Positions 1 to 13,400 of a stretch of 64,000 bases of DNA are shown here, in pieces (the first letter of the stretch is position 1; each line of letters opens with the position of its first letter). The DNA lies in NCBI GenBank assembly GCA_023375675.1, contig JALQBC010000005.1, positions 682,001 to 746,000 on the forward strand. The letters are read 5' to 3'. The notes under the pieces are model-generated. The model was not told the origin of the DNA. It worked only from the letters and a program-made list of their open reading frames with translations, and did not search any database. The DNA is from Cytospora piceicola (lineage: Eukaryota > Ascomycota > Sordariomycetes > Diaporthales > Cytosporaceae). The position numbers and the translations under genes were made by a program.

Positions 1-1351
1 GCACGGCTACACAGTAAACAGCAACAACAAGTCCGTCCACAGATCAGATTGATCCATTCAGCATAGCAAAAAGCATTGACCATTTGACGCCAGTTTGGAC
101 ACTCGAGGGGCACGCGCCAGCCCTCTCCACACAGGCACCCCTGCTGACCAGTCAGCGCTCAGCTCGCAACGGCTAGGCCCCTCACCAAACCCAGGTGCCC
201 CGCTCACTTCTGCAAAGCACCTGAGCACTGGCCTGGCCCGGCCTTTAGCTGTCTCGTCTTGTTGCCTTTCCAAGGTGGCTCTCCAAGGGACCTCGTCTTC
301 AGTCTTCAGTCTTCAGTCTTCATCTTCGATCCTCATCTTTGTTCAACCTTTCGCACCTCGCCTCTCTTTTCTCCAAATCGTTCAAATTACATCACTCTCC
401 ACCCCTCCTCACGCCTCCTCCCGCCTCGTCTGCTTTCCGCTCGACGACCTTGCTCGCCGTTCTCCCCGCCGCCAAAAAGGTATACTGCGAGCTTGGCCAA
501 CTTGGATTACATATCCGCTACTGGCGCAAAGGCAAGGCAACGTGCCATAAAGATGGACGCATAGTTTCTCGTCGCGATTCGGCCTGGGAGACCCCGTGAG
601 AGGAGAAATCGACAGTTTTTATCATTCGAGATGCGAACACCTCCTTCGTTCACGAGAAGCAGCATCTGAGAAGTCCGCTTTGGCAAAGCTGCAGCAAAAC
701 CCCCCCGCAATAATAGCACTGAGCCCTGCGCAGCTTGGCGTAACGACGATCGCTGCCCTTTCTCCTCGACATACCTCGCCATCGCGTTCATCATCTATTT
801 GGCAGTCCGAGCCGACTCCAGCTACTCTTCCAAGCTTCTTTTCTACCAGAGAGTTGTCACCTCATTCTATCAGCTCATCTTGGACAACACCATCATCATC
901 ATCATTCTTCCTCCCTTGTCCGTCATAGCGACAGAGGACATATTCGGGGCATATCCGCCTGCCTTTAAAGTTCATACTACTACCCTACCCGTATGTACTA
1001 TTACACCCTTCAATCAATCTGCCACCCCACCTAGGTGCCCACCGTCAGGTTATATCACTACCAAAGCCCAAGGGTCCCATAACTCTGTCATGACAAACCA
1101 GTTCTAGGACGCTCGGCTAACCACATTGCCTCAGTTCCGCCGTCTGTTGCCGCTGGGTCTTATCTATTTCAACCGTTCCTCGTGCTGTCGGTACTTTCTA
1201 CGTCCACGTGCACTGTTACTTCACCAAACCCCTCAACTGGCTATCACCAACTTTAGTTGGCCAGCGCTTGGACCTCCAGTGTTTAGTCTCACTTCATTCA
1301 ATGTGAGATTTTCCATCAGCTCAAACCTTCATCTCTTAAGTTGAAGCGGGG
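1..1351. other. Leader/promoter region of the PSP1-domain gene
   Basis: No convincing protein gene is seen. The stretch is CT-rich, as in long fungal 5' leaders, with a short 7-bp tandem (TCTTCAG, about four units near 300-325). Short overlapping open frames occur on the + strand but none shows family resemblance. One ACCTAGGT palindrome lies at 1029-1036. It is probably promoter plus a long 5' UTR of the gene starting at 1352. Confidence 0.5.
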
Positions 1352-4108
1352 ATGATGAGCTCCAGCATAGCCAAATCTGGCCAGCAGAACAAGCCTGGTC
1401 AAGGTGGTCTGCCTCCAGGCGTTGCTCCAAGCAGCCAAGCCATCCTGTTTGACAAGCTCAATGCTCGTCGCACACCCGATTCTATCTCAGAGACTGTTGG
1501 CAGTTCAGACGACGAAGGCGAGGCACATCGTCAGGACCAGCTGCCGCCTATCCAGTCCCATAACCCGGCTCGCCGAGCCTCTTGGTTGAACGATACATCG
1601 CAGGCCGCGATTCGACCAAGAAAAGGTTCCTTTGCAAGCAGCTCAATGTCGCCAACGGCCTCGCACCCGAGCACTCCTTCTGTGGAGACAGGAGCTGCGG
1701 CATGGGGTCCACACTCGACTTCATCCACGGTCATAGGCCGTCCCCATACCGGGTCCAGCACCTTTACTTGGGGAACCGGCATCTGGAATAGCGACAGGAA
1801 AGAGCCACCAGCCCGCCTATCCGAGGTTCTCCCTTCACCTACGTCTGCTTTTTCATCCGGTAACCCATTGCTTGGTCCTGATGGTGGTCTCTCCCAAACG
1901 TCTCCGATATCCAGGGACGGCGGACCCACCTCTCAGATGCCCTTCGCCATCCCTATCCACCCGACTCCGAAGAGCTATCGTTCTCAGTCATACTCAGTTG
2001 GTCAACTTGACCCAGAGACACCGGCTACGACCACCATGATGGGGTCTTCCGCCATCACGGGCTCACGCAACCGTGGGATTCCTCACTCTGGCCTTCAGCA
2101 TCGACCATCTCGGCCTAGTATGCTCAGCGAAATGTCAAACGACGGGGGGATGCTTGGGAAAGTCAAGGAGGATGAAGATGACGAGGACAGTGATGTCGGT
2201 CTACCCCAGGACCACCATCAATCAGTCGAGGCCAAGACGATCGAGATGCTCACGCGGGAAAATGCGATGCTACGTCAACAACAATACCATGCCAACCGCA
2301 TGAGGCCAAGGGCGTCGACAGGATTTGGTTTGGGAAATGGCTATGGTCTTCATGACCCCGTTCCGGAGGAGTCTTCCGACTATGCCGTTGACCTCGATGA
2401 TTCGAACGATGTCGATTTGGCTACGAAGAGAGCTTTTGGCCGGAGGATGAGCGAGTTTGGTGCGGGACCTTTCCGCTCCTCATTTTCACTGGAGAACCGC
2501 CCGCTAGAGAGCGTTAAGAAAGCAATCTGGTCAAGCTCTTTGGGCTTTGGCGGCTTACAAGACCTCCCTCAGAGCAGACGCCATTCATTTGCCGATGTAC
2601 CCACTCGCCAGCCGTCCATCGGCTCCATTGGAGACCAAATACTGTCACAAGAGCCAGGCACTCAAGATGGTCAGCACATACAGGAGTTCGGTTCTGGACA
2701 TTTCGAGAACCATTTGCTGTCCTCGAGCAATGCTTGTAAGTTTGTCAAGTGCGCCTCGGTTGTCACCTGTACTAACAATTAGGATCAGCCGCTTATTTCG
2801 GCGGTGTTTCGGGCCTCGCCAGCCCTCAACATAATCTTATGCAGTCTGGCTACCAGAACATGTACCCATCTCCTTACGGGCTACAAGCCCCCTTCTCGAA
2901 CAGACCTCCCTCCCCGCATCGAGCAATCTACGGCGTGCCTCAACCTCGCCATGCACAAAAATTACATATCGTCCTGTTCAAATGTAATCGGGCGGATGTG
3001 TTCTACATCCAAGAGGGCACAGGCTTGACAGTAAAGCCAGGTGACCTCGTGATCGTCGAAGCCGATCGGGGCACTGATCTCGGAACGGTAGCTAGGGATA
3101 ACGTGGATTGGGCTACGGCAAAGGAGCTCAAGGAGCATTTCGCCGAGGAGCATTACAAATGGCTTATGATGTTCTCCCAGAACGCTGCCGTGGCTCAGGA
3201 CGGAGCTGGCGCTGGACTGATGGCCGCTGCCAACGGCATGCATGGCGGTGCTGTAGGAGGCATGGGCCCACCGAGTCAGCATCACATGCAGGAGCCCAAC
3301 GCCGGTGAGCTCAAGCCGAAGCTTATCAAACGTCATGCCCAAAACCATGAGATACAAGCGCTGCGGGAAAAAGAGGGCAGCGAAGCGAAAGCAAAGCGTG
3401 TTTGTCAATCGAAGGTGAAGGATCACGGCCTGAACATGGAGATTCTTGATGCCGAGTTCCAGATGTAAGTGACTTCGTGTATGAATTCCAGAGAAGCGTT
3501 GCTAATGCGTATACAGGGACTGGAAGAAGCTGACCTTTTACTACTTCGCCGACTCCTACATCAATTTCAATTCACTTGTTACCGACCTCTTCAAGATCTA
3601 CAAGACTAGAATATGGATGTCGGCAATCAACCCAGCTTCTTTCGCCAGCCCTTCGCTGGCCTTGCAAACACCAAGTGGCATTGGACCAGGTGCCGTAGGT
3701 GTGGGCAGAGGTGCCCCGAGTACGGAGCGTCGGCAGAGCCAGCATCAAGAGCAGCAGCAATCCACATTCCCCAGTTCATCCTCGACCGCACGGCCGTTTC
3801 AAGCAGCGTTTGTTTCGCCCCTTGGCAACGAGCGAGCCGCTGCCCCTTTCTCCCAATCCAGTTACCCCTATAATTACAGTGGCTTTGGAAATGTGCCTCG
3901 TCCTGTGGGGGCCTCTTACACTTCAACCGCCACACCCACCATGGAATCATACCCTACAGCGTTCCCCGGCGGCGACTACCAGCTGCGGTCTCGAGCGTTC
4001 CCACCACCTCAAAGCGCAACACCTCAACAGGAACCCCCGGTCTCTCCGTTGACAACCCAGGGCGACTGGGCTGGATCTTTCCAGAGTCTTTCCCTCAACA
4101 GCCGCTAG
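1352..4108 (+). CDS. PSP1 C-terminal domain protein
   Basis: Exons 1352-2735, 2783-3464 and 3517-4108 give 885 residues. Both introns are short (47 and 52 nt); the first has an ACTAAC branch site. Residues 1-460 are Ser/Pro-rich and low in complexity, with an acidic patch (KEDEDDEDSD). The conserved PSP1 domain covers about 520-725: it opens with KLHIVLFKCNRADVFYI, contains GDLVIVEADRGTDLGTV, and closes with FYYFADSYINFNSLVTDLFKIYKTRIWM, split in two here as the intron 2 junction falls just before it. The tail is Ser/Gln-rich. Yeast Psp1 is a high-copy suppressor of DNA polymerase alpha mutations with no settled biochemical role; bacterial relatives regulate RNA turnover. The start was chosen at the first ATG of the long frame (MMSSS); an initiation 3 nt downstream is equally possible. 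Confidence 0.88.
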
Positions 4109-5463
4109 GAAGCAGCCGTCCGAGAACGGACTCGAGCAGACCAGGCGGGCCTTGATTCTTCTCCTCGGCAACTCCGTAACGACAGACCAGGAAACAGGTC
4201 GACTCTGTCGTGATCGTCTACCATGAAGTTGCATTTCAGACATCCAGACTAAAGACGATGCTTATATCCTTTTGACGAGAACTTGACGTGCCAGACTGTG
4301 TAGAGAGAGTGTGTGTGTGTGTGTGCGCGTGATTGAAAGTCAGAGAGAGGGAGACAGACAGAGAGAGAGAGAGATGAGATGAGAGAGATGAGAGAGATGT
4401 TGTCATTCATATAACAGGCGTTGGCAGGCCATCTGCTTTTTTCTTCTTTTTCTTTTCTTTTTCGAAGAGGAAAGATTTCGTCAAGTCATTTTGTTTCGCA
4501 AACCAAAGGGAGTTGATGACGTTCCCCGTCACCTTCTTGTCCTATGAATATCGGCGTGGCTGGAAAGACAAATGCGTTAAGTTAAAAAGGGCGATTGGTC
4601 ATAGACAGAAGGGAATGATTCTACGCATGTGTATTCGTTACTTTTCATTAATTCGGCTGGACTGTTGAAAATGGATATCCTGGTTGAGTACTGGTTGTTT
4701 TTCTTTCACTGGATGCTTCCCTTGGGTTGGGCTCGGGTTGGTATGTACCAGCACAGGGCAGAGAAACTTATGTCATACACTCGCTCTACCAACCGGGCAG
4801 CTTTATTCAACAGGTTGACGGAAAGGGGGGGAGGCTCTTGTCATTCGGAAGACTTTATTGATTTTTTGGCTTTCGTACAGAGCACTTGCGACAAAAGAAG
4901 ATCTGAATCAGATGTGTTCGATACCCAGTACCCAGCGCCCAGCGCCCACGAGTTGATTGATGTTCCAATGGTGTAACGTGATGTGAAGAAATATAAATCA
5001 GATCTGAGTATCGCTGCTATTCATCTAATTCGGGTGTCTAGGTGGGAGTCTTATGACCGGGACATCGCAACCGGCTCAATCTTAGTTTGGCTCAAGCCAG
5101 TACGTTGCAATTACCTAGATGTTAGAATGGCGCAACGGTGAACGTTCTGGATGTTCACTTGCTAAAACTTGCAGTAATCAAGAGCCGAGGAGGGGAATTT
5201 GTGCCCTCTGCACCTGCCTGCCATCCAGGAGTTCCCAGTTAAGCGCCCCAAATAGGAAGGGACGGGTAAAGCACAACCAGGGAAGGTGCTGTGCATCGGC
5301 AGCATCGACATGAACAATACCTAGGTAGACACAAACTCTCCCCCCTCCCCCCGACTTCAAGTTTTCTTATACAACCCATTGAACAGTATCATCTGCCAGT
5401 TATCCAAAAAGCTCAAGTGATATACCCTAAGTTGCATACCTTGTATCAGTTGTCGAGATCACC
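4109..5463. other. Intergenic spacer with GT and GA microsatellites
   Basis: No gene is supported. The first part is presumably the 3' UTR of the PSP1-domain gene. A (GT)n run at about 4309-4325 leads into a long GA-rich run to about 4400. A TACCTAGGTA palindrome sits at 5318-5327, upstream of the next gene. Confidence 0.5.
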
Positions 5464-6473
5464 ATGCCGCCCAAAGCAGCGAAGAGAAAGGCCAAGGGTA
5501 AGGAAGAGGCTTGAAATATCCCAATCAGTGTTTCCTGAACCTTGATGGTTGACCGCAACAGCAGGCCCGAAGAACGACGATCCATGGGGTTCTCCAGACA
5601 ACCTATCGAGGAAGAAGCGTCGCCCTGCGGCGGCAAAGGGCGACGATTTCGATGAGGACCAGTACGATGCGGAATTGCCTGCAAGCAAGTACGTATCCTT
5701 TCATGCCCAGCGGTCACAATATTGATTTCGGCTGCTGACCATGCCGCTTGCGACATAGCCAATCGCAAACTTGGACCGACTGGCAGATCAAATTCAACGA
5801 GAAGGAGAAGGGTAACAAACGAGAGTTCGCCGAGGCTTTCAACAGAACCATTGAGGCGAAACGAGACGAGTTTGATGCTTTCTTTGTCCGTTCCATTGAC
5901 GAGCTGTATGATGACTGCCCCCACGACGATTCTCGGGTAAACGAGCTGACAATGCATCATAGGAGCAAAGCGGGCAACAAGTACGCCATGCTCATCGAGG
6001 AACCCTACACCGATACCCAAGTTCCCTCGAAGACCCATCCCCGAGCGCCACCCACCAGGTCCCGCCAGGACCACCCACTCTTCAAAGCCGGCCAGCAAAT
6101 CCTCCAGAAGTGTCACGATCTTATGACCGACCACGAAAAAGCCAGCAAGAAGGCAACGCAGGGCAGCGCCAAGCCTGACCCCCCGCACGGGCAGTGGGAG
6201 CAAGAGATCGCCAGCGTGCAACAGGTACTGCTCTATGGCCGCCAGCATGGAGAGAACATTGTGGAGTGCATTGTCGTCCCGAGTCCCAACAACGAGAAGA
6301 GCCATCTCTTGACACCGGACAAGGTGGAGCTGAGCAAGACGGGCCAGGTGGCGGTTAGGATGTACCGCAAGAGTGCCGAGGGCGTGATGAAGGGCGGAGC
6401 GACCTGGGGCGAGATGGCGAGGAGCCAAGCTGGGGCGTTTGGCAAGGCGCTTGCTGGGCTGAGTAGCGTTTGA
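5464..6473 (+). CDS. Hypothetical lysine-rich protein
   Basis: Exons 5464-5497, 5565-5688 and 5759-6473 give 290 residues. The phases agree (1, then 2) and both introns are 67-70 nt with GTAAGG and GTACGT donors. The start is MPPKAAKRKAKG, a basic tail resembling a nuclear localisation signal, followed by KKRRPAAAKG. The middle is charged and helical (TWTDWQIKFNEKEKGNKREF); the C-terminal half is soluble and without membrane segments. I do not recognise the family. The basic N-terminus suggests a nuclear protein but this is inference. It is co-oriented with its neighbours on both sides, with no sign of shared regulation. Confidence 0.7.
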
Positions 6474-7202
6474 GAGTGGGAGAGAAGAAGATCTGGATGG
6501 ATCTTGTTGCGAGGGGACTGAGAGGCAGATTTGTTGCTGAACAACTACGACGAATGGCTTACCTACAATGTTGAACCAGGTAGTGGGAAGGTTTCCACCT
6601 GCACACAATGGCTTATTTCCACCTTGGTGGTGGTTGATCTCTGTGACGACCTGGAGGTCATGGCTGGTAGATATGAAATACCTAAGATGCACGAATTCTA
6701 AGTGGTGGTTGATACGCAGGAGAGCAGTCCCTCCGTTGAACAACTTCTGTGAGTTTGGAGGGGACTCTGAAAACGTTCTTATCATCTCAGACCAAGTTGG
6801 TGACAGCTCGTAGTTACTGCCTACTATGTGTATGGTTAGTTTACTTCTTGTCCAACGAGTCAGCCGACTTCGTTATGGTCATGATCCCGCTTTGGTAAGG
6901 GAAGTCGTCGCCAAGCCCAAAGGCGGCCCCTGGAAGGTACGTACCTCCAAAGGGTTTTCGTGCACGTGACTTACATGGGCTCCACTCCGTCCAATCAGTG
7001 CTCGACAGGCTAACCCACAGTGAAAATCAAAGGCGCTCGTAAATTCTTTCCAGTTTCTGCATCCCGACAGCGACCGCAATTAATTCCTCCGCCCAGGTTA
7101 AAATCAGCCCTCAACATCTGGTACGTTGCTGTCTGATCTGGAATACTCGATTTCCCTCAAAAAGAGAGTACTAATTGACAATTTTCCGAATCTACAGCAA
7201 CC
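6474..7202. other. Spacer and promoter region of RPL15
   Basis: No protein gene is supported. The right part is the promoter and leader of the ribosomal protein gene and holds an E-box (annotated separately). Confidence 0.5.
6963..6968. promoter_or_regulatory. E-box CACGTG upstream of RPL15
   Basis: The palindrome CACGTG, within GTGCACGTGAC, lies 235 bp before the RPL15 start. CACGTGA is the Cbf1 site, and Cbf1 sits on ribosomal protein promoters in several ascomycetes. A single six-base match is weak; the claim is location plus motif only. Confidence 0.35.
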
Positions 7203-8162
7203 ATGGGTGCCCTTAAGTGTACGTTCCAAGCGATACCACGATTCGATGGCCAGACCGACCGATCACGAGCAAACCACTGACGAGACAACACAACAGACGT
7301 CGAGGAACTTCAGAAGAAGAAGCAGAGTGACATTCTGCAGTTCTTGCTGCGTGTCCGCTGCTGGGAAGTACGTTGAAACACCGAGCCATTCAATTTCGCA
7401 AAAGCATGTGGACGGGGTCTTCGCTGTTCCTCTGCTCCTTCTCGGCAACCCTTTCTTGGGCGAGTCGAGATGAAGCAAGAGCAGCCGTCCCCCGTCTGTG
7501 CTATACACTCGTTGACGGTATACTGAGAGTGCATCAATATAGCTTCGTCAATTGAATGTCATCCACCGGGCTTCCCGCCCCTCGCGCCCTGACAAGGCCC
7601 GCCGTCTCGGTTACAAGGCCAAGCAGGGCTATGTCATCTACCGTGCCCGTGTCCGCCGCGGTGGTCGCAAGAGGCCCGTCCCCAAGGGTGCCACTTACGG
7701 TATGTCAATTTCCGCAGGGAGGGACTGACAATGTCCCTTCAATCGCAAGCAGGAGAAGATTTTGATGGCTGACCTTTTCTCTTACCTCCCACAGGCAAGC
7801 CCACCAACCAGGGTGTGAACCAGCTCAAGTACCAGCGCTCCCTGAAGGCCACCGCCGAGGAGCGTGTCGGCCGCCGTTGCGCCAACTTGCGCGTCCTGAA
7901 CTCCTACTGGATCAACCAGGACTCCACCTACAAGTACTACGAGGTCATCCTCGTCGACCCCCAGCACAAGGCCATCCGCATCGACCCCCGCATCAACTGG
8001 ATCGTCAACCCCGTCCACAAGCACCGCGAGGCTCGTGGTCTCACCGCTACCGGCAAGAAGTCCCGTGGCCTCAACAAGGGTCACCGCTACACCAAGACCC
8101 AGGCCGGTCGCAGAAAGACCTGGAAGAAGAACAACACCCTGTCCCTGTGGCGCTACCGATAA
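7203..8162 (+). CDS. RPL15: 60S ribosomal protein L15 (eL15)
   Basis: Exons 7203-7218, 7297-7367, 7543-7699 and 7795-8162 give 203 residues, the family's usual length. The first exon has only 16 coding bases (MGALK plus one base), typical of fungal ribosomal protein genes. Junctions restore the family sequence: [43 protein letters not shown]. The C-terminus ends NTLSLWRYR as in yeast L15. The protein binds 28S rRNA domains in the large subunit. The introns (78, 175 and 95 nt) were looked at for C/D-box snoRNAs; nothing clear was seen. Confidence 0.97.
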
Positions 8163-10464
8163 GCGGCTCGCCCCAGCGGAGGGTGACTGCGTGGATACAG
8201 TGGTTGGGATCAGGCTGTGGCTTCATTGCAGGACGGCCTCTTCCCCGGTTCGTGATTATGGCAAAGGATTTGTTAATTGCCAAAAGGGTCTCATTGTTTT
8301 AAGGGCACTGCATGGATGCGGATTTTGGGCGTTTTATGATAGCAAAAAAGCATATCAAACACGACGAATTACGGCATTTGCTGCCCGACCCGAATGCGGA
8401 TTCCTCATTCAAGTTTCTTCACTTTTTTCATGTGACATGGTGATACACGGTCAATCTGGAGGGCAGAAACAATATATTTTCCTTCTCTTGAGTTGAGATG
8501 TCTGAAACGGGCGCTGCTCTGGTTTTGTTATAGCTACAAAGTATCTGCGTCCCCTACCTTACCTTGGCTGGCTCACATCTACTCCCTTTTGTTTCACTAA
8601 ACGCTCAACCCATCTCCATTGTCGTTGGAATATTGTAAACGCGGACAGGCTATCTACTCCAGATAATCACTCGGTCCCGGGAAGCCTGAAAGTGTGAGTG
8701 GGTAAACCCTCTAAGTGTTGATATATATGTAGGGAGACTCCGAGCCACTGCGAAATGGCCCCAGGCTAATTGAACACCCCTTTGACATCCCATCATAGTC
8801 CAATGGCTTCGCATAGAGGGCATTCCGTTCCATGTCAAGGCCACCCTCGTGGCAGAAGACTCAACTCCCCATATCGGACTACCCATTTTGACGAGATCGC
8901 TACAGGAGAGTGAAAACTCGCTCCCCCGCCCACTATGTTTCATTTCCCCCCTCCCAGCGGGATACTTACTGTTTTGGGGAACTTTGGTCTTCTGTGAAGC
9001 TCGGTGGATGATTTAGGTCGGCCTTTTACGAATTTGCGATCATATAGACGGAGTCTGGGTGAACCGTTCCCATCCACAAGTAGACTGATGGGAGAGAAGG
9101 GCTCCTGGTCTAGAAGAATAAGACTGAAGACATGGCAGGGCGAGGCAGTCAGCAGCAGCAAGTCACACATGTCACGAGAAGCCGGGCCACCAGAATTTGC
9201 CAAGATATCTAATATTAACACTGCCCTGTTCCGATCCATCTATCCCATCGCGATGGCCATGACCCACGGTCCCAATAGGCAACGTGATGTCAGACCGCCG
9301 GCGAGAATAGCTAAGGTGAAAGGGGAGGAAAGGCTGAAATGGTAGGTCATAAGTAATAGATGCTGAAAGAATAAGTGTATGACCTAGCAAGAAAGATTCT
9401 GTGGTGATGCAAAAGGGCCGATGTGGCGCACCGAGGACCCCCGCAAAGACGTTGCAGCAAATGCCAGCATAGACCAGACCAAAGTGTCTAATCTCAGCCC
9501 AAACATTGCCCGAGTTTCCCAGCATGTTGTCAACCAAATCGCCTCAAGCCCAGATTCAAACTCGAAAATTAAGCAGGAAGCAGGCAGAAGATCAACCCGA
9601 GGGCAAGACACGTCTTGCAAAAGATCCACCATGAATGGAAAAAAGAAAAAGATCTGTTGCTCGCCCTCCCAGAGCGAGCGGTGAGGAAAAGAAGCCGCAA
9701 TCAAACCGAGGCGTCCCGAAATGCCCGCAAAGAACCCAAGAACGCTCAATCCCTGTCAGGCAGAGGGAATCGCATACTATGCCAGGAGAATACTCCAAGT
9801 GGGTGCAATGCAAAAAACTCTGAGCCAAGCGCAGTCTGGCAACAAAGCATAGGGGAAAAAAGCCCAGACCTCGTCGAAACGTGGCCGGCATCGAGAGGGG
9901 AGGAAGAGAAAACAAGGAATAACCCGATGCTGAAGGTCGTTGACGTCGTTTGCAATCGTGATCCTCGTGCTGTCGATTAGGGGCACGAGAAAATCAAAGA
10001 GCCCGGCATCATAGTGATGGGCATTCCGTGACCCGAGACCGAGAACGCCAGCCCGAAAATACCAAAGCAAGAAAGAAGATGCGTCTCGTTTTTTGGTGAC
10101 CGAAGGAAGATCTATGCTGCCCATGTGCGCAAGATGCAGTCCACTGTACACTCGAGGAGAACATACCGACACATCAGATCAATCCCTTCCGAAATTGCAT
10201 GAGGTGAGGGTAACGCTCCCGCGGAAAAAACTTGATCACCATCGAGCTTCTAGTGTACAACAAGGTACCGGAGATGGTGCCTTTGCTCGGTTGGCGATTA
10301 AGTTTGGGTATGCCGTAAGGTCGCTCGTTATGAAACAACCCAGGGAGAGAGGTCGTCAGTTTCATGGCCAGAGCGTCAGATCCGTCCGTAAGAAAAAGCA
10401 TAGAATTGGAGCCAATCTTGTGATCGTAACGCGACGTCCAGAGATAGTCGGGAATGAGAACTTC
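8163..10464. other. Convergent spacer between RPL15 and PUF gene
   Basis: 2.3 kb without a supported protein gene. It should contain the RPL15 3' UTR and a long 3' UTR of the PUF gene, which comes in from the other strand. Several open frames of 100-130 codons overlap on both strands with no recognisable domain. No tRNA was found. Confidence 0.45.
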
Positions 10465-13400
10465 TTAGAAAAAATTCTGCTCGCCGTTGTCGGAAGCCAT
10501 GGGCGCGGTGGCAGCGCCGTTCATGCCATGAGCACCGTTGACAGGGCCAGGAGGCCCGTGGCCATTAGTGAAAGGGGAGCCAGCAATGCGGTTGACATAC
10601 TGGGGAGGAGCTGCGTATTGCTGAGGGTGCTGGGCCTGGGGAGGAGGCACAGTCAGCACCGAGCTGGAAGGGAAGGCCTGGGAGCCACGATGGTTTCTAC
10701 CGTTGACGCCATTCTGGTAGCCACCAGGCATCAAGATCGAGGTGGTGTTCGACATGCCGCGGACCTGGGCAGGGCGAAGGGGAAGCTGTCCTTGAGTAGG
10801 GTCTGCTGGAGTCACTTGTCCGCTTGTCCGACCGTTGGCGGACTCATACGCTGTGATCTTGGCCTGAATCTTGCGTCCATAGGGGGTTTGGCGAACCGTG
10901 GGCAGGACAGGGCGAATGACATCAGCCAATCGCTGCTTCATGTACGGAGTGGCGTGCTCCAAGGCTGTCTGAACGACATAGTTGGCGTACGAGTCGCGAA
11001 TGAGGCGATCCATCTCGCCAGGCGCCAACAGCTCCTCCACGATCATATCTTTGGACTCGTCAGAGGCACAGCGGAGACACTTCTCAATCACGTTGGAACT
11101 GAACTTGTGGCGGGACAACTGGGTGATCCTGCCGTAGAACTGCTTGACAACGGGCTCAGTGAACACAGGCTCGCTCAGGTCAATGATGTACTGAATGACA
11201 TAATTGCCAAAGGGATCCTGGACGAGAGTGACAGCATGCTCAGTGATGCGCTGGATGAGGTTCACCTTCTGATCTCCGGAAGCGTGATCAATGCAGCGCT
11301 GCAAGACGCAGCAACCATGACGGTGGGTTCCAACATCGACGCACTGGTTGCCAACAGCGTCAAAGATGAACTGCGCGTCCAGAGGGCTAAGCTTGTTCAG
11401 GCACTTCTGAATGACGTGGTTGCCATTCAAGTCCTGGATAAGCTCAACGACACGGCCCTGGAGAGCGTCAATGATGAGCTGGATCTGGTCTGCGTTGGAC
11501 AGGTGCTCGATCATCTTCTGCAGGGCACGGGTGCCATGCTGGTTGAGCGCGATGCGAACCATGTCCTTTGAGGCGTTCTGAACCAGGATCGTGCGCTCAT
11601 CATCATTGCAGTACTCGGAAAGCTTCTGGCAGAGGTAGTTGCCAAAGGCGTCGGTCATCAACTCAACAACGTGCGAGCAAGTCTCGAGCCAAATCATGTG
11701 GACCTGGTCAGGGTTTCGGTTCTCCAGCTGCTTCTGCAAGTAACGGCATCCGTGCTGATCTTTGCAAAGCTCGTAAATGTTGCCACCATAGGCTTCAAGA
11801 GACATGCCGTTGAAGCGGCTCATGGCTACGTAGATGGTTAGCTCAGTGTAGTCGTCTCCAGGTGGAAATTACTTACCTTCGTTGTCCTGCTGGCGCCGAG
11901 ACTGCATAATACGAGCCTGGCTATCACGCGGCTGGGGAGGAGCGTAGACAGGAGCGTAGCCAGTGTAGTTCTGGGTGGAGTAGTTGTTGGCACCGTTAAT
12001 GGACAGTCCCTGCATCTGCGACAGCAGAGGAGGGACATTCTGGTAGTTGTGGCCACCATTGGCAGGGCTCATATTGGCGTAGCCATTGGGGGCATAGTAC
12101 CCATTGTTGTAAGGTGTCATGGACTGAGGGCTAGCCATGGTCGTAGCAGCAGGAGTCTGTGGGGCTTGGGTGAGAATGGGACCCTGGAGGTGAGCTGAAG
12201 CCTGAGCGACGGCTGGACCAAATGGTGGAGCATTGGCCTGTAGCGTCGAGCCAATAGACTGGTAGTTGGCGGCAGCAATGTTGTCGCGAGTATCGGCGGA
12301 GAGCTCGCGGCTATGACGGTTAGGCATAGCACCAGCGGGAATCCGACCCATGCTGGCATTATGATTGTGCAGGTGCTGCTGAGCCGCCTGGTTGGAAGTG
12401 CTGCTCAGGCCTGCTCCAGACACATTCTTAAGGGTTGGAACGTCATTGGCAGAAAAGGACGGCTGCAGCTTGGGAGGAGTGGCAAGCACGCTGCTGCTGT
12501 TGGTAGGGGTCGACGCGTCGGACGCGGGGTCAGCAAACTTCTGCTCGATGGGCTTCATCTCGAGAGAGTGGCGAATATTTGCAGGGCGAGGGGTCATGTT
12601 GGATGGCTCGTTCGAAACGGTCGACTGTGATGCAGTTGTCAGAGAAGCCAATCCGCTGGAACCGATCGCAGACATGCTGTTGATCGCTCGGTGACGGGGT
12701 GCCCAGCCGTCGGGGGTAGTGCCACCGTTCTGATCGTGGGAGGGGGTGTGCGAGTGGCCCATAACAACAGATGAAGCAGACGACTTGAGGAAGTTCAACG
12801 GTCAACAAGTGAAACAAGAATGCGACTTTATTGAGCCACGGACGCCATGAAACGAACGCCTAGACGCAAGTGCGAGGACAGTGCAGATGGTAGGGTGCAA
12901 AGGAAGGTGAAATGGCAACAGTGTTCTTGACATCGGAGGTGAGGCGAAGTTGAGACGAAGGTAGAGTAGGTGTCCAGAAAGGAAGTAACAGGTGGGGGTG
13001 GGTATAAAGTGAAGGGGGTAATTGCAGAAGCGAAACCTCTCGCAGCCAAAATGGCAGCAACGAGTTTAATACACAACCTCCGACATATGAAGCAAGGTTT
13101 ATTGGCGTCGACTCTGCAGAAAGAAGGTAGAAATTAAATTTCGAAACTCACCATGTTGGGCTCGCGACGAACGAGCGTGGGGAAGTTGTCCTCGTTGGTA
13201 GCTTGATTGTAGATCTTATGCTCTGTACCGTCGTTGTCGTCGCCAAACAGGAAACCGGTGGTATTGGCCTGGTCCAAGTTGACGTCGTAGAAGGCAGTGC
13301 GAGACTTGGTAACGGGCATAGAGTATCGGTTGACGCTGTTGTCAGTGTCAGCAGCCATGATCGTAAGTGACAGTTGGAGGTCGGTCTCCCGAGTCGGTAA

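Noticed and set aside
7368..7794. snoRNA inside RPL15 introns
   Set aside because: Isolated ATGA and CTGA words exist but not a proper C/D box pair with terminal stem.
10093..11571. 492-codon open frame on the + strand
   Set aside because: It lies antisense to the PUF repeats, whose minus-strand sequence is unmistakable; no domain in the + reading.
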